Assembly (NCBI GenBank): GCA_003543035.1
Contig: DPJL01000298.1
Location: 1 to 34,936, forward strand
Length of the DNA: 34,936 nt
Origin: Micromonosporaceae bacterium
Lineage (GTDB): Bacteria > Actinomycetota > Actinomycetes > Mycobacteriales > Micromonosporaceae
Direction: 5' to 3'
The notes below the pieces were generated by a model. It had not been told where the DNA came from, searched no databases, and saw only the letters and a program-made list of their open reading frames with translations. Positions within the stretch are counted from its first letter, which is position 1. Each line of letters starts with the position of its first letter. This document shows, piece by piece, positions 25,086 to 31,541 of the stretch. The translations under genes were made by a program, and so were the position numbers.

Positions 25086-25742
25086 CTACTCATTTTCTGT
25101 TGAGTCATCGAGCCCCTGTTCGATGACGTATCGCACCAGCTCCACCCGGTTGTGTAGTTGCAGCTTGCCCAGCGTGTTCTGGACGTGGTTCTGGACCGTG
25201 CGGTGTGACAGCACGAGCCGCTCGGCGATCTGCTTGTACGACAACCCCTTCGCGACCAGCCGCAGGATCTCTGTTTCGCGGTCGGTAAGGCGCGGCGCGT
25301 CCTTCTCCAAGGCAGGGGTCGCCGCGAGTCGCCGATACTCACCCAGCACCAGCCCGGCGAGGCCGGCCGTGAACACGGCGTCGCCTTCCGCGGTGCGCCG
25401 CACCGCTTCAAGAAACTCCTCGCGCCCGGCCGACTTGACCAGATAACCGAGCGCGCCCGCCTTCACCGCCTCGAGCACATCCTGCTGTTCCGCGCTCGCT
25501 GAGAGCACCAGTATTCGAGCCTGCGGATGGGCCTTGAGTAGACCCCGGATGACATCGACTCCCGAGCCGTCTGGGAGCTGTAGATCGAGCACCACGATCT
25601 CGGGCTTGAGCGACGAGCCGACCCGGATCGCTTGTGCCACTTCACCTACCGCGGCTACCACCTCGTAGCCCGCTTCGGTCAGGTCGCGAGCGACGCCTTC
25701 TCTCCACATTGGATGGTCGTCGACCACCATCACTTTGATCAT
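25086..25742 (-). CDS. NarL-family response regulator
   Basis: A 218-aa protein: receiver domain with D8/D9 and the phospho-acceptor D53 in VVLDLQLPDGSG and Lys in LVKSAGREE, then a LuxR-type helix-turn-helix (LTDRETEILRLVAKGLSYKQIAERL and RTVQNHVQNTLGKLQ). Its start overlaps the kinase stop by 4 nt. It sits at the head of the operon that continues into the KASIII-diiron gene, so it probably controls its own operon. Confidence 0.93.
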   Translation of the reverse strand: MIKVMVVDDHPMWREGVARDLTEAGYEVVAAVGEVAQAIRVGSSLKPEIVVLDLQLPDGSGVDVIRGLLKAHPQARILVLSASAEQQDVLEAVKAGALGYLVKSAGREEFLEAVRRTAEGDAVFTAGLAGLVLGEYRRLAATPALEKDAPRLTDRETEILRLVAKGLSYKQIAERLVLSHRTVQNHVQNTLGKLQLHNRVELVRYVIEQGLDDSTENE

Positions 25743-26833
25743 CTCGGCACCCTCAACTCCACTTCCGTCCCGTCCCCACTCGTAAACGTTGCTGTGCCGC
25801 CGATATCCCGCAACCGGCCGATGATGGATTGCGCGACACCAAGCCGTCCTTCGGCGGCCGCCTGCGCGAGCCGCCCGGCCGGGATGCCCGGACCGTTGTC
25901 CCGGATCGTCACCGTGACCGAGTCACCCTCGTCCTCGATTAGCACCCACGCTCGCGCTTGAGGTCCGCAGTGGACCCTGACATTGTCCAGGGCGCTGCCG
26001 GCCGCCGCTGCCAACTCGTCTGCCAATTTGCCGGGCAGGGTCACCGCGGTTGCCGGTGAGGAGATTTCCACTCGCGGGTCGGCATAGCGTCTGAGTTTCT
26101 CTCGCAGGTCGGCCTGACCATCCGGGGCAGGCGGCGGCTCGACGCTCACCAGGGCTCGCAGGGTGGACTCCTGCTCGCCCGCCAGCCTTCCCAGCTCGGC
26201 CGCTTCACCGCCCAACTCGGCTCCCCGGCGCGAAATCAGAGTGAGCACCTGGAGTACGGAGTCGTGAATGCCACGGGCCAATCGTTCCCGCTCGCGGGTT
26301 GCCGCCTCGAGCTCGGTCGCGCGTTGGAGTGTGGTCTCCGCGTCCAGGGCCAGGTTCACCACGTACCCGATGACGAAGCCGGCGAGCACGAGCAGCACGG
26401 TGGCATTGACCGTGGCCATGTTGACGCTGCCGCGCAGCCAGAGGTCAGCGGCCCCGATGGCGAGCGCGGCGAAGACCCCGCGGCGCCTGCCGCCCGAGAT
26501 CGCCCAGCAGAGCACCACCGCCGCCACCCACGCCATGGGCAACGTTGCCGAACCTCTTCGGAGGCTTGCTTCTGGTACCACCCATTGGCTTGCCAGCAGA
26601 CAAGCGAGCGTCACCACGAGATCGGCGATGAGCAATGGCCAGTGCCGTCGGCTCTTCTGCGTGTAGGCGATGGCGGTGAAGACACTCCAGGCGCCCATGA
26701 CGCCCAGCACGGTCCAGCCCAGCCATGGCCGGGTGTAGGTGTGATAGCTGTTGAACATGAGGATCGCCGCATAGATGAGCGCGGCGAAGCGGTAAACCGT
26801 CACCGCGCGCCAGAGCGCGACCTCCAATCCCAC
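25739..26833 (-). CDS. Sensor histidine kinase of the NarL type
   Basis: A 364-aa protein with about five or six membrane helices in the first 170 residues, a HisKA_3 region with the phospho-acceptor His in RERLARGIHDSVLQVLTLISRRG, and an HATPase domain ending in IRDNGPGIPAGRLAQAAAEGRLGV-like sequence. The H-D-S-V-L-Q form of the H box is a common actinobacterial subtype (MacS/PspC-like). It overlaps the regulator gene by 4 nt and is divergent from the TetR gene, sharing a 73-nt control region with it. Confidence 0.9.
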   Translation of the reverse strand: MGLEVALWRAVTVYRFAALIYAAILMFNSYHTYTRPWLGWTVLGVMGAWSVFTAIAYTQKSRRHWPLLIADLVVTLACLLASQWVVPEASLRRGSATLPMAWVAAVVLCWAISGGRRRGVFAALAIGAADLWLRGSVNMATVNATVLLVLAGFVIGYVVNLALDAETTLQRATELEAATRERERLARGIHDSVLQVLTLISRRGAELGGEAAELGRLAGEQESTLRALVSVEPPPAPDGQADLREKLRRYADPRVEISSPATAVTLPGKLADELAAAAGSALDNVRVHCGPQARAWVLIEDEGDSVTVTIRDNGPGIPAGRLAQAAAEGRLGVAQSIIGRLRDIGGTATFTSGDGTEVELRVPR

Positions 26834-26880
26834 GAGGGCAACCTACCTCTGGCTTTCTCCGAGGCGGTGCCCTACGCTCC

Positions 26881-26898
26881 CAATCAATCGATTGGTTG
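26881..26898 (+). promoter_or_regulatory. Imperfect 18-bp palindrome between divergent kinase and TetR genes
   Basis: CAATCAATCGATTGGTTG is palindromic at 16 of 18 positions, centred on ATCGAT. It lies 8 nt before the TetR start codon and 47 nt before the kinase start. This is the usual place for a TetR-family autoregulatory operator. The assignment is by position and symmetry only. Confidence 0.5.
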
Positions 26899-26906
26899 GA
26901 GCCTGT

Positions 26907-27560
26907 ATGACGTCGCCTACCTGGGAGCCCAGGCGGCTGACCGCCGTCAAGGCCGAGCTGCCCGACGGTGTTACGCCGCCAGGCACGCGTGGCCGCATCC
27001 TGCATGCCGCGTTGGAGCTGTTCGCCGAGTTCGGGTTTCACGGGACGTCGATCCGCGATCTGGCCAAGAACGTGGGCATCAACTCGGCCACGCTCTACGC
27101 GCACTATCCCTCCAAAGAGGACATTCTCGCGGAGCTGATCGCGCTGGGGCATGTCGAGCTATACAACGGTTTACAGCACGCGCTCGCGGCCGCCGGCCCT
27201 TCGCCGACCGCCAGGCTCGTCGCACTCGTGCGAGCGCAGGTGCTCATGCACGCCGACTTTCCTTTACTGGCCGTGGTGGCCAACAACGAGCTGCACGCGC
27301 TCAGCCCGGCCAAAGCTGCGCCCGCGCTCTCGTTGCGGGAACAGGCTCGCCAGCTGGTTTTCGGGATCCTGCGCGAGGGTGTGCGTACCGGCGAATTCGC
27401 CATCGCCGACGAGATCCTGGCCGGGATCGCGCTCGGCAGCATGGGCCTTCGGGTGGCCAACTGGTTCGGCCCCGATCAGCCCTACAGCCGCGAACAGGTC
27501 GCGGACACCTATGCCGACTATGCGTTGCGCGTCGTTGGCGCTAAACCCACCCCTTCGTGA
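26907..27560 (+). CDS. TetR-family transcriptional regulator
   Basis: A 217-aa protein from ATG 26907, with GGAG 5 nt upstream. The N-terminal helix-turn-helix is clear (TRGRILHAALELFAEFGFHG, TSIRDLAKNVGINSATLYAHYPSKEDIL, about 28-75); the C-terminal helical domain is a ligand and dimer domain. Its neighbours, an alpha/beta hydrolase and an acyl-CoA ligase downstream, suggest a fatty-acid or acyl-CoA-type effector, as for many TetR regulators of lipid catabolism. Its TGA stop (27558-27560) lies inside the left arm of a 26-bp hairpin. Confidence 0.9.
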   Translation: MTSPTWEPRRLTAVKAELPDGVTPPGTRGRILHAALELFAEFGFHGTSIRDLAKNVGINSATLYAHYPSKEDILAELIALGHVELYNGLQHALAAAGPSPTARLVALVRAQVLMHADFPLLAVVANNELHALSPAKAAPALSLREQARQLVFGILREGVRTGEFAIADEILAGIALGSMGLRVANWFGPDQPYSREQVADTYADYALRVVGAKPTPS

Positions 27561-27622
27561 TCCACATCCCTGTAGGTCTCATTCCAGGCCGGATTCTGAG
27601 ACCTACAGGGATGTGGATCACG
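27556..27622 (+). repeat. Perfect 26-bp inverted repeat (hairpin) between TetR and hydrolase genes
   Basis: The 26-nt arms 27556-27581 and 27597-27622 are exact reverse complements around a 15-nt loop. The left arm overlaps the TetR stop codon; the right arm ends 23 nt before the hydrolase ATG. There is no T-tract. It may be a terminator or attenuator that separates the regulator from the catabolic genes, an RNase III-type processing site, or an operator. Confidence 0.8.
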
Positions 27623-27645
27623 GAAATGGAGAGGAAGCAGATCAG

Positions 27646-28521
27646 ATGAAGCCAGTTGATATTCCAGTTGACGGTGGAGTTCTGCGGGCGTTGAGGTGGG
27701 GGGAGGGGCCTAATGTAATCGTTGCGGCGCATGGGATTACCGCGTCGGCGATGGCATTCGCGGCAGTCGCACGGGAGTTGCCGCCGGAGTGGTCGCTCGT
27801 TTCGCTGGACCTACGCGGGCGAGGTGACAGCAACGGGTTGCCGGGGCCGTTCGGGATGGATCAGCACGCGCGGGACATCCACGCCGTCGCCGGCTTTCTC
27901 AACGCCGGCAAGGTGGTGCTCACCGGGCAGTCGATGGGCGCCTATGCCGCTCTTCGCGCCTCGGTCACGAAACCCGATCTCTTCAGCCATCTTGTGCTCA
28001 TCGACGGCGGGCTGCCCCTTCCGGTGCCGCCTGAGGTCGACCCGGACCTGATTCTCGAGGCGACTGTCGGCCCGGCTATCGCGCGGCTGAGCCAAACCTT
28101 CGCCACCGATGAGTCCTATTTGGACTTCTTCCGCGCCCACCCGGCCCTGGCCGACTCGTGGAGCGAGGACATCGAGGCTTACGTGCGCTATGACCTCGCC
28201 GGTCCGGTGGGTGCTCACAAATCAAAGGCCAATCCTTTGGGGGTACGCGAAGACGGCCGCGATCTGATCGTGAACGCCGCCTCCTTCGGCGACGATCTGA
28301 TGCGCCTCGAGATCCCCGCACTCCTGCTGCACGCACCTCGGGGAATGCTCGGCCAGGAGGGCGGACTGTTGCCCCAGCCACTCGTCGAGCATTGGGGCGC
28401 AACGGCTCCGCGACTTCGCACGGAACTCGTTCCGGACACCAACCACTACACGATCTTGATGACTTCGGCCGCCGCGGTTACCCTGGCGCAACGCCTGACC
28501 GATCCTTCGTCGTGGAGGTAA
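27646..28521 (+). CDS. Alpha/beta hydrolase
   Basis: A 291-aa protein from ATG 27646 (GAGAGGAAG at 27630-27638 upstream). It has the oxyanion segment VAAHGITAS, DLRGRGDS, the nucleophile elbow GQSMGAY (Ser96), IDGGLPL and the late catalytic His in TNHYTIL near residue 275. Length and motifs fit the soluble alpha/beta-hydrolase family of esterases, lactonases and C-C hydrolases. No signal peptide. The acyl-CoA ligase gene begins 4 nt after its stop, so the two probably act in sequence: hydrolysis releases a carboxylic acid that the ligase activates. The substrate is unknown. Confidence 0.88.
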   Translation: MKPVDIPVDGGVLRALRWGEGPNVIVAAHGITASAMAFAAVARELPPEWSLVSLDLRGRGDSNGLPGPFGMDQHARDIHAVAGFLNAGKVVLTGQSMGAYAALRASVTKPDLFSHLVLIDGGLPLPVPPEVDPDLILEATVGPAIARLSQTFATDESYLDFFRAHPALADSWSEDIEAYVRYDLAGPVGAHKSKANPLGVREDGRDLIVNAASFGDDLMRLEIPALLLHAPRGMLGQEGGLLPQPLVEHWGATAPRLRTELVPDTNHYTILMTSAAAVTLAQRLTDPSSWR

Positions 28522-28525
28522 CGAC

Positions 28526-29926
28526 ATGAATCTCGCATCCAACCTTGTCGCTTCCGCGGAGCGTTTCCCGGATCGGGTCGCGGTGCGCCTCGACGATCGC
28601 GTGTGGACCTATGCCGAGCTGAACGAGGAGTCGGCCAAGATTGCGGGCCTGCTGCGAGCGCGCGAGATCGAGTCGGGCGATCGGGTCGCGCTGCAGATGG
28701 CCAACCTGATGCAATTCCCGGCCGTCTACTACGGCATCCTGCGGGTAGGGGCGGTCGTGGTGCCGATGAACCCGCTGCTCAAGGAACGCGAAGTCGAGTA
28801 CTACCTCAACGACTCCGGCGCAAAGCTCCTATTCGACGAGCCCTCGGCATTCCTGGCCGGGCACACGGCCTCCTACGAGGTCACCGAACGAGCCGACGAC
28901 GACACCGCGGTCATCCTCTACACGTCGGGCACCACCGGTAAGCCCAAAGGCGCCGAGCTGACCCACCTCAACCTGGCCCGCAACGCCTCGGTCAACGTGA
29001 CGACGCTGCTGGATCTGACCCACGAGGACGTCGTGATGGGGTGCCTGCCGCTCTTCCACAGCTTCGGCCAGACCGTCGCGATGAACAGTGCCGTCCTGGT
29101 CGGCGCAGAGCTGACCCTGGTGCCCCGATTCGATGCGGGCAAAGCACTTTCGGTCATCGAACGCGATCGGGTCACCGTCTTCATGGGCGTGCCGACGATG
29201 TGCGCCGGGATGCTGAACCATCCGGCTCGGGCCGAATCGGACCTGAGCTCGGTGCGGGTCTGCGTGTCAGGAGGCGCGGCACTGCCCGTCGAGCTGCTGC
29301 ACGGCTTTGAGAAGGCCTTCGGCGCGATGATCCTGGAGGGCTATGGGCTCTCGGAGACTTCGCCGGTCTCCTCGTTCAACCATCCTGATCGGGAACGTAA
29401 GCCGGGCTCGATTGGTACCCCTATAGAAGGGGTGGAAATGAAGTTGGTCTCGGTGTCGCCGGAGGGAGTCGGCGAAATCGCCATCAGGGGCCACAACATC
29501 ATGAAGGGGTACTGGGGGAATCCTTCCGCCACCGCGGAGGCTATTCCGGACGGCTGGTTCCGGACCGGTGATCTGGCGAAACAGGACGAAGACGGATATT
29601 TCTACATCGTCGATCGGAAGAAGGACCTCATCATCCGCGGCGGCCTCAACGTGTATCCGCGTGAGGTGGAAGAGGTGCTCTACGAGCATCCGGCCGTTGC
29701 CGAGGCGGCTGTCGTGGCGCTGCCGCACGCTGAGCTGGGCGAGGAGATCGGTGCCGCGGTCGCGCTCAAGCCCGGCCATTCCGTGGCGCCGGAAGAGCTC
29801 AGCCTGTTTGTGAAAGAGCGGCTGGCCGCTTACAAATATCCGCGCCGTGTTTGGCTCGTGGACGAGTTGCCGAAGACCGCAACTGGCAAGATCTTGCGTA
29901 GGGAGGTCTCGGCGCCACCTGAGTAA
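28526..29926 (+). CDS. Acyl-CoA synthetase (AMP-forming, FadD-like)
   Basis: A 466-aa enzyme of the ANL superfamily, with GGAGG at the upstream gene's end as ribosome binding site. Visible motifs: the ATP loop YTSGTTGKPKGAELTHLN (from about residue 132), LEGYGLSETSP, the hinge region GWFRTGDLAKQDEDGYFYIVDRKKDLIIRGGLNVYP, and the C-terminal catalytic lysine in TATGKILRR. It would activate a fatty or aromatic acid to the acyl-AMP and then the CoA thioester. It is on the short side for the family (commonly 500-560 aa) because the N-terminal region before the ATP loop is compact. It is the partner of the upstream hydrolase. Confidence 0.9.
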   Translation: MNLASNLVASAERFPDRVAVRLDDRVWTYAELNEESAKIAGLLRAREIESGDRVALQMANLMQFPAVYYGILRVGAVVVPMNPLLKEREVEYYLNDSGAKLLFDEPSAFLAGHTASYEVTERADDDTAVILYTSGTTGKPKGAELTHLNLARNASVNVTTLLDLTHEDVVMGCLPLFHSFGQTVAMNSAVLVGAELTLVPRFDAGKALSVIERDRVTVFMGVPTMCAGMLNHPARAESDLSSVRVCVSGGAALPVELLHGFEKAFGAMILEGYGLSETSPVSSFNHPDRERKPGSIGTPIEGVEMKLVSVSPEGVGEIAIRGHNIMKGYWGNPSATAEAIPDGWFRTGDLAKQDEDGYFYIVDRKKDLIIRGGLNVYPREVEEVLYEHPAVAEAAVVALPHAELGEEIGAAVALKPGHSVAPEELSLFVKERLAAYKYPRRVWLVDELPKTATGKILRREVSAPPE

Positions 29927-29935
29927 CAAGGGGAC

Positions 29936-29962
29936 CCATCCGGTCGCGACGGTGTTCCGAAT
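29936..29962 (+). promoter_or_regulatory. Probable SigK-type promoter upstream of sigK
   Basis: CCATCC (29936-29941) and CCGAAT (29957-29962) with a 15-nt spacer match the -35 and -10 elements I recall for mycobacterial SigK promoters. They lie 33-48 nt before the candidate start codons of the sigma factor gene, so transcription would begin near 29969. This implies autoregulation. Confidence 0.6.
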
Positions 29963-30009
29963 CTGGTAGACCAGTCGAGGGAAAGCCGGACCGAGTGAAG
30001 CAGGTGTTG

Positions 30010-30618
30010 ATGAGATCAGAGGACCGCGCCGTGTCGCGTGGGCCTGCCCCCTCGGCCTCCGCGGTGGAGAGTGCTGACTCCCTGCTGCGGACGGTGGCCA
30101 GAGGGGATGAAGCGGCCTTCGCGCGGTTCTATGACCTGGTGGCTGCGCGGGTTTACGGGCTCGTGCGGCGAGTGTTGCGCGATGCCGCCCAGTCGGAAGA
30201 GGTCGTGCAGGAGGTCATGGTTGAGGTCTGGCGGACGGCGGGCCGCTTCGATCCGGCTCGCGGATCGGCCACCGCTTGGGTTTTCACCATCGCCCATCGG
30301 CGAGCGGTCGACCGGGTCCGCTCCGAGCAGGCCGGAGCAGACCGCGTCAAGCGGATCATCCCGGAAGCGGAGCAGACCCCACATGACATCGTGGTCGAGG
30401 AAGCCACCGCGCAGATCGAGAAGCAGCAGGTGCGCCGCTGCCTCAAGACGCTCACCGAGCTGCAGCGGGAAGCCATCACTTTGGCTTACTACAGTGGCTA
30501 CACCTATCGCGAGGTGGCGCAGCTGCTGGACACCGCGTTGCCAACAGTGAAAACCCGTATGCGCGATGGGCTTATCCGGCTTCGCGACTGCCTCGGAGTG
30601 GAGGTGGGTGTGTCATGA
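30010..30618 (+). CDS. sigK: ECF RNA polymerase sigma factor SigK
   Basis: A 202-aa protein from ATG 30010 (AAGCAGG about 5 nt upstream); an in-frame GTG at 29995 is an alternative start. Sigma region 2 is seen in LLRTVARGDEAAFARFYDLVAARVYGLV to ATAWVFTIAHRRAVDRVR, and region 4 in LKTLTELQREAITLAYYSGYTYREVAQLLDTALPTVKTRMRDGL. It is identified as SigK by the directly following rskA gene, with which it overlaps by 4 nt, and by a matching upstream promoter. In mycobacteria SigK directs secreted antigen genes; here the regulon is unknown. Confidence 0.88.
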   Translation: MRSEDRAVSRGPAPSASAVESADSLLRTVARGDEAAFARFYDLVAARVYGLVRRVLRDAAQSEEVVQEVMVEVWRTAGRFDPARGSATAWVFTIAHRRAVDRVRSEQAGADRVKRIIPEAEQTPHDIVVEEATAQIEKQQVRRCLKTLTELQREAITLAYYSGYTYREVAQLLDTALPTVKTRMRDGLIRLRDCLGVEVGVS

Positions 30619-31352
30619 CCGCACCCTTGGACATCCACTCGCTTGCCGGGCCTTATGCGCTGGACGCCCTCGACGATCTGGAGCGCGAGCTCTTCGAAGA
30701 GCACATCATCGCGTGCGAATCCTGCGCGGCCGAGGTCGCCGAGTTGTGCGAGACCGCTGCCCGGCTGAGCGACGAAACCTGGGCCGCGCCCCCAGCCCGG
30801 CTGCGCGGCGCGGTGCTGGAGCGGATTCGCAATACCCGGCAAGCGTTCCCGCCCTTGCGGCCGCCGACGCGGCGCGATCCTGCCCTGCGGTGGCGCCATC
30901 GCACCAGAACCCTTGTCGCGGCAGGGGTTGCGGCGATCGTCGCGGCGGCCGGCGTCTACGTCGTGCAAGAGTTGCGACTGCGGGAGCAACGCATTGCCGC
31001 GCAACAGGAAACCAACCGGATCGAGTCGGTGCTTGCCGCGCCGGACGCCACGTTGCGCTCGGCGCAGGTACAGGGTGGGGGACGGGTCACCGTGGTCACC
31101 TCGGCCAGCCGGGACGAGGCGGTTGTGGTGCTCGCCGACGCCAAGGATCCCGGTGTTAACAAGGCCTATCAGCTGTGGCTGATCGAAGGGTCAACGCCCA
31201 AGTCCGCCGGTGTGCTCGCGGCCGAACAGATCAACGCCACCCGCCTGATCACCGGTGTGAAGGGGATGAACGTGCTCGGCCTGACCATCGAGCCGGCCGG
31301 TGGCTCCAAGGCGCCTACTCAGCCGATCGTCGCCCAGGTACCTCTGACCTGA
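30615..31352 (+). CDS. rskA: Anti-sigma K factor RskA
   Basis: A 245-aa membrane protein. The N-terminal anti-sigma domain carries the zinc-binding motif H30-x3-C34-x2-C37 (HIIACESC). A single transmembrane helix lies around 97-117 (LVAAGVAAIVAAAGVYVV), and the extracytoplasmic part is the RskA C-terminal domain (PGVNKAYQLWLIEG, GMNVLGLTIEPAGGS near the end). It would bind SigK and release it after regulated proteolysis in response to an outside signal. Its start overlaps the sigK stop, and a strong terminator follows. Confidence 0.92.
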   Translation: MTAPLDIHSLAGPYALDALDDLERELFEEHIIACESCAAEVAELCETAARLSDETWAAPPARLRGAVLERIRNTRQAFPPLRPPTRRDPALRWRHRTRTLVAAGVAAIVAAAGVYVVQELRLREQRIAAQQETNRIESVLAAPDATLRSAQVQGGGRVTVVTSASRDEAVVVLADAKDPGVNKAYQLWLIEGSTPKSAGVLAAEQINATRLITGVKGMNVLGLTIEPAGGSKAPTQPIVAQVPLT

Positions 31353-31370
31353 TCGCAGGCCTCTCCGACG

Positions 31371-31406
31371 GCAGCCCAGGGCAAATGCCCTGGGCTGCTT
31401 TTTCTT
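31371..31406 (+). terminator. Intrinsic terminator of the sigK-rskA operon
   Basis: GCAGCCCAGGGCA (31371-31383) pairs perfectly with TGCCCTGGGCTGC (31386-31398); in practice the loop is about 4 nt. It is followed by a T-rich tract (31399-31406). It is the only classic rho-independent terminator with a T-tract in the window. Confidence 0.9.
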
Positions 31407-31541
31407 CAGTGTTTCCACCGTGTCGATGAAATAAATTAATTTCTATTTCTCGGTTTAATACTTCCCTGTTCCTCCAAAGTTCGATATACACCCGTCAATG
31501 GCTACCCGCCATCTCGCAGGGAAGCTTCATGGGGAGGATCA
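31407..31541 (+). promoter_or_regulatory. AT-rich leader upstream of the M4 peptidase gene
   Basis: This gap is strikingly AT-rich for the window, especially 31428-31465, and includes the palindrome AAATTAATTT (31433-31442). It probably holds the promoter and control sites of the secreted peptidase gene. A ribosome binding site GGGGAGGA lies at 31531-31538. No sigma consensus is clear. Confidence 0.45.

Noticed and set aside
29963..29974. CTGGTAGACCAG palindrome as a second DasR site
   Set aside because: It lacks two central bases of the dre core, is upstream of sigK rather than a sugar gene, and overlaps the proposed SigK -10 region and start.
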